From NCBI GenBank assembly GCA_963663315.1, contig OY760176.1, positions 496,001-560,000 of the forward strand: 64,000 bases of DNA. Reading direction: 5' to 3'. Of this stretch, positions 48,159 through 56,487 are shown piece by piece. Position numbers and translations under genes: made by a program. The notes under the pieces are model-generated. The model worked only from the letters and a program-made list of their open reading frames with translations. It was not told the DNA's origin and did no database searches. Position 1 is the stretch's first letter. Each line of letters opens with the position of its first letter. Source of the DNA: G963663315 sp963663315 (GTDB lineage Bacteria > Pseudomonadota > Gammaproteobacteria > Arenicellales > Poriferihabitantaceae).

Positions 48159-48330
48159 CGGCCTGATTGTACCCGGAAGGTTTCCGGTCTACCAAGCGAT
48201 ATCGCCTTGATCACGGTGCATTGGCAAATGCCTGAAAGTGGCATAGTCAATCGGCACAAACTGGCTCTATTGAAGATTTTTGGCTGGCGGGTTATCGTAC
48301 TTCATTGAATCCGATGCAAAAAGGTCAATC

Positions 48331-49710
48331 ATGAACAGAGAAGTAGAGAATATCGACAGCGCCGGGGTTGTCGGCAGTGACAGGGCACATGTATGGCACC
48401 ACCTTACCCAACACAAGCCGATGCAGGAAGGGGCGCCGATGGTGATCGTGGAAGGACAGGGATTACGGCTCAGGGATGCCGATGGCAAGGAGTATCTCGA
48501 TGCCGTTTCCGGAGGCGTGTGGACCGTTAATGTCGGTTATGGCCGTGAGCGCATTGCCAACGCGGTCCGGGATCAACTGGTGAAGATGTGCTATTACGTC
48601 AATACCGTCGGCAATGTTCCCGGCGCCCGATTTGCCGAAATGCTGGTTGACAAAATGCCGGGGTTGAGCCGGGTCTACTATTCAAATTCCGGATCGGAGG
48701 CCAATGAAAAGGGATTCAAGCTGGTTCGCCAGCTTGCGGCGCTTAAAAATGATGGCAGGAAACACAAGATCATCTTCCGCGATCGTGATTATCACGGCAC
48801 TACGATTACCGCCCTGAGCGCAACCGGACAGATTCAGCGCAAGGATCAATACGGCCCGTTTACCCCAGGATTCGTCTCATTCCCGGATTGTCTGGCTTAT
48901 CACGCGATAAATGGCGATGACCCGGATTACGGGGTGCAGGCAGCCCGGGAACTGGAACGGGTGATCTTAAGGGAAGGGCCGGACACCGTGGGCTCGGTTA
49001 TTCTTGAACCGATTACCGCGGGGGGCGGGGTGATAACGCCTCCGGAAGGTTATTTCGAGACCATTCAGGAAATCTGTACCCGCTACGGGGTGTTGATCCA
49101 TATTGATGAGGTGGTATGTGGCATGGGACGGACCGGCAAGTGGTTCGGGTACCAGCATTATGGTGTCAAGCCTGACATTGTAGCCATGGCCAAGGGTGTG
49201 GCCAGCGGCTATGCCGCGATTTCCTGTACTGTAACCACGGAGGATCTGTTCGCTGAATTTCTGGCCGGATCGGATCAGGTGATGCACTATTTTCGTGATA
49301 TCAGTACCTTTGGCGGTTGTGCTGGCGGACCCGCTGCGGCGGTGGAAAACATGCGTATCATTGAAGAGGAAAACCTGCTCGACAATGTAACCAGAATGGG
49401 AGATTACCTGATGGATCAGCTTTTCGAGCTGATGGACAAACATGACATTATCGGCGACGTCAGAGGCAAGGGCCTGTTTGTCGGCGCTGAACTTGTCAAG
49501 GATCGCAAGACCCGCGAACCTGTAGCGGAGCGTGTGGTTGCGGATGTCGTTGCCGACTGTTTGCGCCAGGGCGTGATGATCGGGCGCACCAGCCGCAGTT
49601 TTGTCGAATACAACAATACGCTGTGCCTGAGTCCCGCCCTGATCTGCACCAGAGATGACATTGATGAAATCGTCACCGCCATCGACAACGCGCTTGGGCG
49701 CGTCGGTTGA
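48331..49710 (+). CDS. tpa: Taurine--pyruvate aminotransferase
   Basis: 459 residues from ATG 48331, with AAGG a few bases upstream; a TTG start at 48280 is possible. Class III PLP aminotransferase: ADGKEYLDAVSGGVWTVNVGYG, YYSNSGSEANEKGFKLVRQ (phosphate loop), RDRDYHGTTITALSATGQ, IHIDEVVCGMGRTG (cofactor Asp) and the PLP lysine in VAMAKGVASGYAAI (~287). HVWHHLTQHKPM and RDISTFGGCAGGPAA are close to taurine:pyruvate transaminases, which make sulfoacetaldehyde and alanine. Beta-alanine or other amines are alternatives. No xsc or taurine transporter is in the window. Confidence 0.85.
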   Translation: MNREVENIDSAGVVGSDRAHVWHHLTQHKPMQEGAPMVIVEGQGLRLRDADGKEYLDAVSGGVWTVNVGYGRERIANAVRDQLVKMCYYVNTVGNVPGARFAEMLVDKMPGLSRVYYSNSGSEANEKGFKLVRQLAALKNDGRKHKIIFRDRDYHGTTITALSATGQIQRKDQYGPFTPGFVSFPDCLAYHAINGDDPDYGVQAARELERVILREGPDTVGSVILEPITAGGGVITPPEGYFETIQEICTRYGVLIHIDEVVCGMGRTGKWFGYQHYGVKPDIVAMAKGVASGYAAISCTVTTEDLFAEFLAGSDQVMHYFRDISTFGGCAGGPAAAVENMRIIEEENLLDNVTRMGDYLMDQLFELMDKHDIIGDVRGKGLFVGAELVKDRKTREPVAERVVADVVADCLRQGVMIGRTSRSFVEYNNTLCLSPALICTRDDIDEIVTAIDNALGRVG

Positions 49711-49748
49711 AAGGCCGGGTCGAGGAGCGCCTGAAATCCGGGTGAGTG

Positions 49749-49825
49749 TGGTGGCTACGCCCTGATTCGAACAGGGGACCCCATCATTATGAGTGATGTG
49801 CTCTAACCAGCTGAGCTACGTAGCC
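49749..49825 (-). tRNA. tRNA-Met (CAT)
   Basis: 77 bases on the minus strand with encoded CCA. Acceptor GGCTACG pairs with CGTAGCC, D arm TAGCTCAGCTGGTTAGAGC, anticodon loop CTCATAA gives CAT, T loop TTCGAAT. The acceptor start GGCTACG is typical of elongator Met rather than the initiator. Nothing integrative is seen beside it. Confidence 0.95.
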
Positions 49826-50137
49826 ATTATCTAAGGAACACCTGAGAATTGCCCGGTGAAGTGGGGTTGCGGAGCGTACCGCAATCGGAAGGTCGACGCA
49901 ATAACCATTGACATGATTTGCGGGTGATAGTACCCTGCGACCGCTGTCCGGCAGACTCGATTGTCAGACAAAACGGGGTCATTCAATGTGGCCTGCCAAT
50001 GTGAATTTCGATGATTTGTTTTTGCTTTTTTATCAGGCGGACACTATAATTCGCCCATCTGGATCGCTTGATTTGAACCGTGACCGCACTCCCGTTTCAG
50101 TTCCGGGACTGATAACAATCGCCTGTTTTACCTGATA
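49826..50137. other. Intergenic region before the pqqD-like cassette
   Basis: 312 bases without a supported gene. It contains the cassette promoter at 50022-50050 and a short TGCGG/CCGCA hairpin near 49870. No tRNA or small peptide start with an RBS is convincing. Confidence 0.5.
50022..50050 (+). promoter_or_regulatory. Promoter of the pqqD-like cassette
   Basis: TTGCTT (50022-50027) and TATAAT (50045-50050) separated by 17 bases, ~90 bases ahead of the PqqD-like ATG, after a T-rich stretch. Good fit to a sigma-70 promoter. Confidence 0.6.
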
Positions 50138-50422
50138 ATGACAAACGCAATGTACAACAAGACCCCTAGTACTGTGCCCGGTTTCGAGCTTGAGGAAATC
50201 GACGGGGAACTGCTATTGTATTCTCCGGAATTAAACCGCTCGATACACATGAATTCGACTGCTTCGATTATCTGGCGATTGTGCGATGGAAGAATGACGA
50301 TTGCAGAACTGATTGAACTGCTGACCAGCGCTTTCCCGGAAAGCGAAGACGCCATCGAACAGGATGTAACCGATACCATTGACCTGCTGGTCCAGCACAA
50401 CGCGGTCCAATTGATCGGCTAG
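50138..50422 (+). CDS. PqqD-like peptide-chaperone protein
   Basis: 94 residues, ATG at 50138 or, equally possible, 50150. Shows the PqqD/RRE winged-helix pattern: DGELLLYSPELNRSIHMNSTASIIWRLCDGRMTIAELIELL, then a helical C terminus EDAIEQDVTDTIDLLVQHNAVQLI. PqqD-type domains bind a precursor peptide and present it to a modifying enzyme. It lies 17 bases before the kinase-like gene and opens a three-gene unit. No recognisable precursor peptide is next to it. The sequence resembles PqqD relatives in HPr-kinase-related cassettes rather than the PQQ operon; pqqA, B, C, E are absent. Confidence 0.85.
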   Translation: MTNAMYNKTPSTVPGFELEEIDGELLLYSPELNRSIHMNSTASIIWRLCDGRMTIAELIELLTSAFPESEDAIEQDVTDTIDLLVQHNAVQLIG

Positions 50423-50439
50423 CTGTATCCGCATTGCCT

Positions 50440-51276
50440 ATGGACAGAAGGGAAATATCATTTGACGAGCACAAGGTAACAGTCGAATTCATGCATCCGG
50501 AAGCCAGCGACCTGCTGGCGTTTCTGTTTTCTGATCTGTCAGAGGAAACCGACAACAAAAGTAATGCGACGTTCCTGATCGAGAAGGAAGAAGGTCCAGA
50601 GCATGACAAATGGAAACTTTCGCGGGACGGCGAATCGCTTTGTAACGGGGAATGTATCGCCGGACTCGGCGTTATCCTGATGGGTGATGTCCTGTTTCAT
50701 CTGATTTGCGACAACCGCAAGGGATTGGCCATTCATGCAGGACTGGTTTCCGATGACAATGGCAGCATTTTGATTCCCGGAGTCAGCGGTTCTGGAAAAA
50801 CCTCGGTGACGACCTGGCTGGTGACGAACGGTATGCACTATCACACCGATGAACTGGTGACCATCGACCTTGTGACCGGCGCCGCAAAGGCGTTCACCCG
50901 GCCACTCAATGTCAAAACCTTTGGTGTATCGGCGATTCAATCCATCATTGATCTGGATGCAATCCGGGATCAGCTCAGAATTTCCCCGGGGGTAACCATG
51001 ATTCCCCACCGACTGGCGAATCCGGATTTCAAAACCGAATTTCCTGATATCAGCCATATTATATTCCCCAGGTATATCGGCGATGCCGAGTCGGGGCTGG
51101 TCAAATTGTCCGGGGCAGAAGCAGGACTTGAACTGATGCGAAGCAATGTCATCGCCAGAAACCTGCCTGCACATGGATTCAATGAGGTTACCAGGCTGGT
51201 CAGGAATATCCCTGCCTACCGTGTCCGCTACCGGCATTACGACGACCTGCCCGCATTGATCGGGCAAATCCAATAA
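50440..51276 (+). CDS. HPr-kinase-related protein (HprK-rel type)
   Basis: 278 residues from ATG 50440. The C-terminal half is an HPr kinase-like P-loop domain: LAIHAGLVSDDNGSILIP, Walker A GVSGSGKTSVTTWL (~109-122), YHTDELVTIDLVTGAAKAF (metal-site and phosphate-binding region) and FTRPLNVK. True HprK/P is ~310 residues with an N-terminal non-kinase domain and partner HPr; here the N-terminal ~95 residues are unrelated and no ptsH or ptsI is near. HprK-like kinases phosphorylate peptides in lasso-peptide and PqqD-linked gene sets, so a peptide or protein Ser/Thr substrate is a fair guess. Confidence 0.85.
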   Translation: MDRREISFDEHKVTVEFMHPEASDLLAFLFSDLSEETDNKSNATFLIEKEEGPEHDKWKLSRDGESLCNGECIAGLGVILMGDVLFHLICDNRKGLAIHAGLVSDDNGSILIPGVSGSGKTSVTTWLVTNGMHYHTDELVTIDLVTGAAKAFTRPLNVKTFGVSAIQSIIDLDAIRDQLRISPGVTMIPHRLANPDFKTEFPDISHIIFPRYIGDAESGLVKLSGAEAGLELMRSNVIARNLPAHGFNEVTRLVRNIPAYRVRYRHYDDLPALIGQIQ

Positions 51277-51301
51277 GCGCCCTCCCCAAGGACCTGGAGT
51301 G

Positions 51302-52417
51302 ATGGATGTACAGGACCGCACTACTTTGTTGCGGTGCTGTTGCCGACTTGATCTGGACGCGCCGGTCAGGCAGCGATTCAGGCAATCGGCTCTCAAAATC
51401 CAGGATTGGGATGCCCTGATCAGGGAGGCCGAATCCCACGCGCTCAGCAATCTGCTGTATACGCACCTGTTATCCTGTGACATCGCGATTCCCGATCAGG
51501 CCGGAATCATGTTCAAGGCGATCACGGCGAAACATCAGCGCGCAAACCGTGAACGCTCAAATGCATTGAATCAAATTCTGGACAAATTCGCGGAAAACAA
51601 GATCGAGACCGTACTTCTGAAAGGGATGGCCTTGATCAACTGCCTGTATTCGAATCCGTATCAACGTCCGATGGGGGATATCGACATCCTGGTTCCGGCG
51701 TCCAAAGCCGTTTTGGCGCAACAGTCACTGCGGGAGATTGGTTATAGTGCAAGAGACCGGAATCAAGGGTATCTGTATGACCACCACCACCTGCCTATAG
51801 CATCCCGCATCATCAATGGCATGGTCATTCAGGTTGAGATTCACCACAACGCCCTGTCGGGGGATGCAACCTCCAGCATGTCTTTCGACGATGTTTTCGC
51901 CGGTGCAAACCCGATAGCGGTGAATGGCAGGCATTGTTTTACCCTGGGTCATCACGACATGCTGAAACATCTGTGTCACCATACCTTCGAGCCCTGCGAC
52001 CGGATAAAGCTTGGGGCGGTTGCCGATATTTACGGCTATGCCACACGGTATTTCGATCAGATAGACTGGTCTTTGCTTACGGAAAAACAACCTCTTGTCA
52101 CCAACACCTTGCGGTGCCTGCATTTCCTGTCTCCGTTGCCGGTGATGCTGGCCGAAAAACTGGGCGCTCCGACCGTCAGCGCTCCGTCCGGTGTCGGCAA
52201 CGGATTTCCAACGTTATCGAGTTTAGAGAACAGCGCCGAGTCGCTGGCCGTCAGATTGAACAGATTGCTGGATTGTTCAGACTGGTGGCGACATATTTAT
52301 TATGTCGTACCCCCGGAACGCAGTTTGACTCCGGTCAGGTTATTCCGGCACCCGGCGAGAATCATTTACTGGCTTACCCGGCGATTACTGGCTAAATTCC
52401 GGAGTTCCCGCCAATAA
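51302..52417 (+). CDS. Nucleotidyltransferase-family protein (NTP_transf_5 type)
   Basis: 371 residues from ATG 51302. Central motif RPMGDIDILVPASKAVLAQQSLREIGY is the G-D-x-D type metal site of the uncharacterised nucleotidyltransferase family, and VETVLLKGMALINCLYSNPYQ precedes it. HHLPIASRIINGMVIQVEIHHNAL continues the fold. The C terminus is helical and basic (WLTRRLLAKFRSSRQ). It starts 25 bases after the kinase-like gene, so the three form one unit. It might add a nucleotide or phosphate to the same substrate. Tail-to-tail overlap with the GT4 gene is 26 bases. Confidence 0.85.
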   Translation: MDVQDRTTLLRCCCRLDLDAPVRQRFRQSALKIQDWDALIREAESHALSNLLYTHLLSCDIAIPDQAGIMFKAITAKHQRANRERSNALNQILDKFAENKIETVLLKGMALINCLYSNPYQRPMGDIDILVPASKAVLAQQSLREIGYSARDRNQGYLYDHHHLPIASRIINGMVIQVEIHHNALSGDATSSMSFDDVFAGANPIAVNGRHCFTLGHHDMLKHLCHHTFEPCDRIKLGAVADIYGYATRYFDQIDWSLLTEKQPLVTNTLRCLHFLSPLPVMLAEKLGAPTVSAPSGVGNGFPTLSSLENSAESLAVRLNRLLDCSDWWRHIYYVVPPERSLTPVRLFRHPARIIYWLTRRLLAKFRSSRQ

Positions 52418-53546
52418 GCGTCTGATAGACAGCCAGGGTCTGTTCGCACATTCGCTCTTCGGTGAATTGGTCACGATAAATCCGTTGCCCGTTCTGGCCG
52501 AACTCTCGGCGCAGGTCTTCATCGTCAATCAACCGGGTCAGTTTCCCGCTTAATCCCCTCGCATCCCCCCTGTTCACCAGATACCCGGAAATGCCATCCG
52601 ATACCACTTCCCCGACTCCGCCGACATCGGTAGCCACGACCGGCAGACCGGCGCTCATCGCTTCGAGGATGACCAGCGGCAACCCTTCGTAATCCGAACT
52701 CAGCACGAAGATGTCGGCGTCGGCAAAGTAAGGGTCAACCTGTGAGCTTTCGGCAAAGGTTACCCGGTCAGCCAGCCCGTGACGATCCACCGATTCTTCC
52801 AGCCCGGGTCGGAGCTGCCCGCTGCCGACAATGGTCAGGCTGAAATCACGTTCGATCATAGACACGGCTTCGATCAGGAGGTGCTGGTTTTTCGCTCTTT
52901 CCAGCCGTCCTACATGCAACAGCCTGACCGGTTTGCCGCCGCGCCTGCGTACCCGCGCTGCAACCTGGACGGGGCCGTGCCCGTTGGGTATCAGCCAGCC
53001 TCGCCTGTTCCCGGACACATTGCTGCCGATCACACCGAACTTTTTTGCCAGCCGGTAATCGTACCCGGATACCGCAATAATACCGTCACCGAATCTGGCC
53101 ATGACCCACTCAATGATCAAACCATAGCTTCTGCGTACCAGGCCGCTGCCTTCGGTAAATGCCCAGCCATGGGCGGTGAACAGGGATTTGAGGTTGACGG
53201 ATCTGGCTGCCAGCCGACCGACCACCCCCGACTTTGATGAGTGCAAATGGACCAGGTCGGGGGTCTGCCGCGCCAGGATCCGCTTCAATGCCCGAACGCA
53301 TCTGAGGTCGGTCAATGGTGATATCGGCCTTTTCAGGTGCGGGACGACAATGGTTTCAACCCCCATATTATCGGCCTGGGTGATCAGAAATCCCGCTTCC
53401 CCGCAGCCCAGTGTAAAGCGTATTTGATGTCGCAGATGCCGGATCAGGCTGAGGACATGGTTCTGTGCGCCACCGGCATCACCTCTGGTGATCAGGATAA
53501 AAACATGCGGAAGCCGCCTGACCTCCGAGCCATTGTTATGTTGCAA
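52392..53546 (-). CDS. Glycosyltransferase family 4 protein
   Basis: 384 residues of the GT-B fold: FILITRGDAGGAQNHVLSLI near the start, PDLVHLHSSKSGVVGRLAA in the N-domain, and in the C-domain RLLHVGRLERAKNQHLLIEA, SLTIVGSG, ADIFVLSSDYEGLPLVILEAMSAGLPVVATDVGGVGEVV with the EX7E acidic pair. It transfers a nucleotide-activated sugar, likely to a lipid-linked or surface polysaccharide. It converges on the kinase/nucleotidyltransferase cassette and so is not in its transcript. Acceptor unknown. Confidence 0.92.
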   Translation of the reverse strand: MQHNNGSEVRRLPHVFILITRGDAGGAQNHVLSLIRHLRHQIRFTLGCGEAGFLITQADNMGVETIVVPHLKRPISPLTDLRCVRALKRILARQTPDLVHLHSSKSGVVGRLAARSVNLKSLFTAHGWAFTEGSGLVRRSYGLIIEWVMARFGDGIIAVSGYDYRLAKKFGVIGSNVSGNRRGWLIPNGHGPVQVAARVRRRGGKPVRLLHVGRLERAKNQHLLIEAVSMIERDFSLTIVGSGQLRPGLEESVDRHGLADRVTFAESSQVDPYFADADIFVLSSDYEGLPLVILEAMSAGLPVVATDVGGVGEVVSDGISGYLVNRGDARGLSGKLTRLIDDEDLRREFGQNGQRIYRDQFTEERMCEQTLAVYQTLIGGNSGI

Positions 53547-53718
53547 GTGCCTTTTAGCTGAACTTTAGGAGTCTGAACCATGCAGATGCAATTTCTGCGC
53601 CAGAAATCATACCACAGTTGGCGTGTGGTTGAGATCACGCGCTCTGACCCTTGGGGGTATCATCGATTACCACGAAACGCCTGAGCAATGTACAAAAAGG
53701 CACAGTTAAGCGAAGTGC

Positions 53719-53988
53719 CTACCGATACACCTCCCGCCGGTTTCCAATTCGAACGACGAGGATACGTACCCTTTCGTCCTCAATGCTGCTGATAATGCGG
53801 TAATTCCAGAGCCGGTACTTCCAGAACTTCCCCAACCTGGAACCCTTCAGTGCCTGACCCATGCTGCGCGGGTTATCCAGTACAGCAACACGATCATGCA
53901 GGAAGGCAAGGATACGTCTTGCCATCTGTGGATCGAGCTTGTCCAGATCCCGCTCGGCTGCATCAGCCAGTTCAATCTTCCATGCCAT
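53719..53988 (-). CDS. RelE/ParE-family toxin
   Basis: 89 residues: WKIELADAAERDLDKLDPQMARRILAFLHDRV, then SMGQALKGSRLGKFWKYRLWNYRIISSIEDERVRILVVRIGNRREVY. The spacing of basic residues, the LG-FWKYRLWNYRI core and the RIGNRREVY end are typical of RelE/ParE toxins, which cut mRNA at the ribosome (RelE) or poison gyrase (ParE). The two are hard to separate by sequence. Its start overlaps the antitoxin end by 17 bases. Confidence 0.9.
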   Translation of the reverse strand: MAWKIELADAAERDLDKLDPQMARRILAFLHDRVAVLDNPRSMGQALKGSRLGKFWKYRLWNYRIISSIEDERVRILVVRIGNRREVYR

Positions 53989-54196
53989 AGCGTTTCATGA
54001 CATCGGCGAGGGGGACGGTTCCCATTTTGCCTGCCTGGATATCGATCAAACGCTGCTCGGACAGATACAAATCCTCAAGGTCGTCGAGGTGCTCGTGGAT
54101 GGCTTCGCGCACATAGAAGGTCTTGGTTCGGTTGGTAGCCTGTGCCAGCGCTTCGAGTCGTTTTTCCAAGTCTTCGGGGAGTCGGATTGCAAGCAT
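53972..54196 (-). CDS. RelB/CopG-family antitoxin
   Basis: 74 residues from the ATG at 54196; the longer frame from 54259 is Cys-rich and unlike the family. MLAIRLPEDLEKRLEALAQATNRTKTFYVREAIHEHLDDL is a ribbon-helix-helix, the DNA-binding half that represses its own promoter; the C-terminal tail binds the toxin. Direct overlap with the toxin gene supports a bicistronic pair. A TATACAAATATAG region upstream may hold the -10 box. Confidence 0.88.
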   Translation of the reverse strand: MLAIRLPEDLEKRLEALAQATNRTKTFYVREAIHEHLDDLEDLYLSEQRLIDIQAGKMGTVPLADVMKRYGMED

Positions 54197-54346
54197 GGTC
54201 TGCTCTTGTCTGAAAAGTGCTATACAAATATAGCACTTTTCCCTGCATGATGTATACAAAATCGGCTCACCTTGTAGAGAACAACCAGACTGTCCGGTTT
54301 TGTGGCCTGATTATGGCCTGGTTTGATGCCGGGTTAATATTTACCA

Positions 54347-55360
54347 CTAACGGCTGTGGAAGAATTCAATTAACTCTTCATTCAGATCAGAAATGAATTT
54401 TGTCCGGTCAAATCCAAGTGGGTCTCTAGCAGCCGGTATATCCTCAATATCTGTCACACGCCTGGCAAAGGGTGCGATAAACGCCGAATGATTTCCGGCA
54501 CGCATGACAGCGCCATAAAGGCGATTACCTGGAATAATTCGAGCTAGTCTTTCAAAGTGAAATTCTGGAACAGTAATAGTGTCATCTTCAAATCCGACGA
54601 CATAAACCAGATTTGCCCGAAATATATTTTCTTGAATTATAAGTCCCTGACCTATCGGCGCAATTACAGCAATATTTCCATTTATGAATGCCAGCGGAAA
54701 ATGAATTTCCGGAATGTCACGAACTAAATCGGGAACGTTTACGTCTCGGACCCATTTTAATTTCCATCTCTGGATAAAACTTAAAGTATCACAAAAATTC
54801 GGGTCCTCATTATCGGCACAATGCTTGTCCACCGAGGGTCCATCAATTCCCGCACCAGCCGCCGCCATTACCGTGACCGAACCGAGCGAGTACCCTAGCC
54901 CGTGTACCCGTGACAGGTCTATATTGTTGCGAAACTCGCTCAGTTGAAGCACGGCTTCGAGCGCATGTGACAGCTCTTGCATTCGCCAATTTAATGCTTC
55001 ATAAGTTTTGTCGGATGAGCCGACAAGATGATCGGGAGTGTGCTTGGGCGCGATTACGATGAAGCCGGAATCCGCCAGCGCTTTCGCTGTGAGATGATGA
55101 TTTCTCATACGTCCGGCGTTGCCATGTGACATCAGAATTGGCTGATACTTTCCCTCTTTTAGTGGTGCTTCAAACGCGAATTCAACGTCGAACGGACCTA
55201 ATCGTCCGGCAGTTTCGGAACTATCCGATGGATACCAAACGCCAACTACTAACTGATTCACTTCCAATGTACGAAAACCAGCAGCTTTCGCCGAAATAGC
55301 TATACCGAACAGCAAAGACATTGCTATTAAAGTTATTAAACGTCTAAATATGAAATCCAC
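54347..55360 (-). CDS. Secreted alpha/beta hydrolase
   Basis: 337 residues with a signal peptide (FIFRRLITLIAMSLLFGIAISAKA). The fold shows PILMSHGNAGRMRNHHLTAKALADSGFIVIAPKHT, nucleophile elbow GLGYSLGSVTVMAA (Ser ~154), a late Asp in VGFEDDTITVP and His in MRAGNHSAFIAPF. It resembles predicted platelet-activating-factor acetylhydrolase/dienelactone-hydrolase-like proteins that act outside the cytoplasm. Base composition is more AT-rich than the neighbours. Substrate unknown; it stands alone between a toxin-antitoxin pair and small genes. Confidence 0.85.
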   Translation of the reverse strand: MDFIFRRLITLIAMSLLFGIAISAKAAGFRTLEVNQLVVGVWYPSDSSETAGRLGPFDVEFAFEAPLKEGKYQPILMSHGNAGRMRNHHLTAKALADSGFIVIAPKHTPDHLVGSSDKTYEALNWRMQELSHALEAVLQLSEFRNNIDLSRVHGLGYSLGSVTVMAAAGAGIDGPSVDKHCADNEDPNFCDTLSFIQRWKLKWVRDVNVPDLVRDIPEIHFPLAFINGNIAVIAPIGQGLIIQENIFRANLVYVVGFEDDTITVPEFHFERLARIIPGNRLYGAVMRAGNHSAFIAPFARRVTDIEDIPAARDPLGFDRTKFISDLNEELIEFFHSR

Positions 55361-55507
55361 TTATAAACCTCCTCCAGAGCATCGTGACGTATTGAGCCGA
55401 GACAAATCCAACAGTATTATCACTTAGATGAATCCGATGATTGTCTTTGTTTGGGTCTTTATCATCCAGGACAGGGCTATCAAGGTTTAAATCAGCTTAT
55501 TTTCAAT

Positions 55508-55846
55508 CTAAAAAAAAAGCCCCGATACCCAGTCGCTTTTTTTGCTGGAAATCAATACCGGAGATTTTTCCGCGCGATGCCAGATCCAGGATACCAAAAC
55601 GGGAGTTCTTCTCGTAGGTTGATACTCAGAATTGTCTGAAATACTGGAAAGCTCACCAATGAGAGTTTTTGCTTCGTCGAGTAACTTCCAGTCTTTGGCG
55701 GAGTATCTCGGAAACCTCAGATCCATTCTTTGATTAATCATTTCAAGGCGAGCATTTTCTTCTTTGCTGAGGTTTGCTGTTTCCGAAGCATACTTCTTGG
55801 CTAACAATATCAATCTATCGCTCGATTCTTTAATATCATCATCCAT
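55508..55846 (-). CDS. Hypothetical protein, partly helical
   Basis: 112 residues. The first ~70 are charged and helix-prone (DDDIKESSDRLILLAKKYASETANLSKEENARLEMINQRMDLRF), the last ~30 (VSWIWHRAEKSPVLISSKK) look unlike the rest. I do not recognise it. The first part looks like a real coding frame, but the end may be drift after a small change. AT-rich neighbourhood. Confidence 0.45.
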   Translation of the reverse strand: MDDDIKESSDRLILLAKKYASETANLSKEENARLEMINQRMDLRFPRYSAKDWKLLDEAKTLIGELSSISDNSEYQPTRRTPVLVSWIWHRAEKSPVLISSKKSDWVSGLFF

Positions 55847-55984
55847 GTGATTTCGATGTCGGAAGGAGATATGGGTTTGATGAATAAATTACGCTTTATC
55901 ATAAATGTATTTTACATATAGACGGATAAATGTAAAACACAGTAGGAAAGGCACTACTTTGGGTACCTTATCTTATTAAATCAA

Positions 55985-56140
55985 GGGACCAACGCCCGGA
56001 CCGGAACAAATCATGGTCGTGTCTTTTCGGTTATAGTTGAGTTGTCAGATCAGTACGGTAAGTTAAAGGAAGAACTACTGATCAATTGGAATCTTGCTGA
56101 ACAAAGAAAGCCGCTAAAGAAAATTGAGCCGTTAGAGTAA
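55985..56140 (+). pseudogene. DUF4160-type gene, C-terminal remnant
   Basis: The frame ending TAA at 56138-56140 reads ELLINWNLAEQRKPLKKIEPLE, matching the C terminus of DUF4160 proteins (acidic/tryptophan helix then K-I-x-P-L). Upstream only ~30 unmatched residues are left, so the N-terminal part is lost. It ends 1 base before a DUF2442 gene, the usual neighbour of DUF4160. Confidence 0.65.
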
Positions 56141-56141
56141 A

Positions 56142-56381
56142 ATGAATCCCAGATTGACTAATGCAGAATACATAGATGGCTATAAGATAAAAGTCACTTT
56201 TTCCGATGGATCTTCGGGCCTGATAGATCTGGAAAGTGAATTATGGGGTGAGGTATTTGAACCACTGAAAGACCCAAAGATGTTTCAATCATTTTCAATT
56301 AATGATGAACTGAATACAATCGTCTGGCCCACAGGCGCTGATCTTGCCCCAGAGTTTCTATACCAGCAGGCTGTCGCGTAA
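56142..56381 (+). CDS. DUF2442 domain protein
   Basis: 79 residues: YKIKVTFSDGSSGLIDLESELWGEVFEPLKDPKMFQSF and NTIVWPTGADLAPEFLY are typical of DUF2442. In many genomes it follows a DUF4160 gene and lies in toxin-antitoxin-rich places, so an antitoxin-like role is often suspected but not shown. The frame is complete. Its partner upstream is a remnant. Confidence 0.85.
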   Translation: MNPRLTNAEYIDGYKIKVTFSDGSSGLIDLESELWGEVFEPLKDPKMFQSFSINDELNTIVWPTGADLAPEFLYQQAVA

Positions 56382-56389
56382 CAAAGCTT

Positions 56390-56487
56390 CGTATGCAGTT
56401 GGCCGCCCTTGATTCTGCCTGTGAAATTCAAGACCTTGATTTACCGATGGCAATGTTTACATCGTCAATTATGAGGATTATCACTGA
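56390..56487 (+). pseudogene. HigB toxin remnant
   Basis: One frame reads QLAALDSACEIQDLDLP, resembling the middle of HigB, and another, 56451-56487, reads DGNVYIVNYEDYH then stop, the usual HigB C-terminal end (V-x-I-x-D-Y-H). The stretch between them, including the catalytic basic segment, is missing, so a deletion has removed most of the toxin. The stop overlaps the higA start by one base, keeping the operon junction. Confidence 0.7.

Noticed and set aside
50138..52417. Calling the cassette a lasso-peptide or PQQ cluster
   Set aside because: No cyclase, protease, precursor or pqqA/B/C/E is present; only the tailoring-type genes are.
53580..53684. 34-residue frame MQMQFLRQKSYHSWRVVEIT... 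with GGAG upstream
   Set aside because: Too short and without a family; may be a remnant, not supported as a gene.
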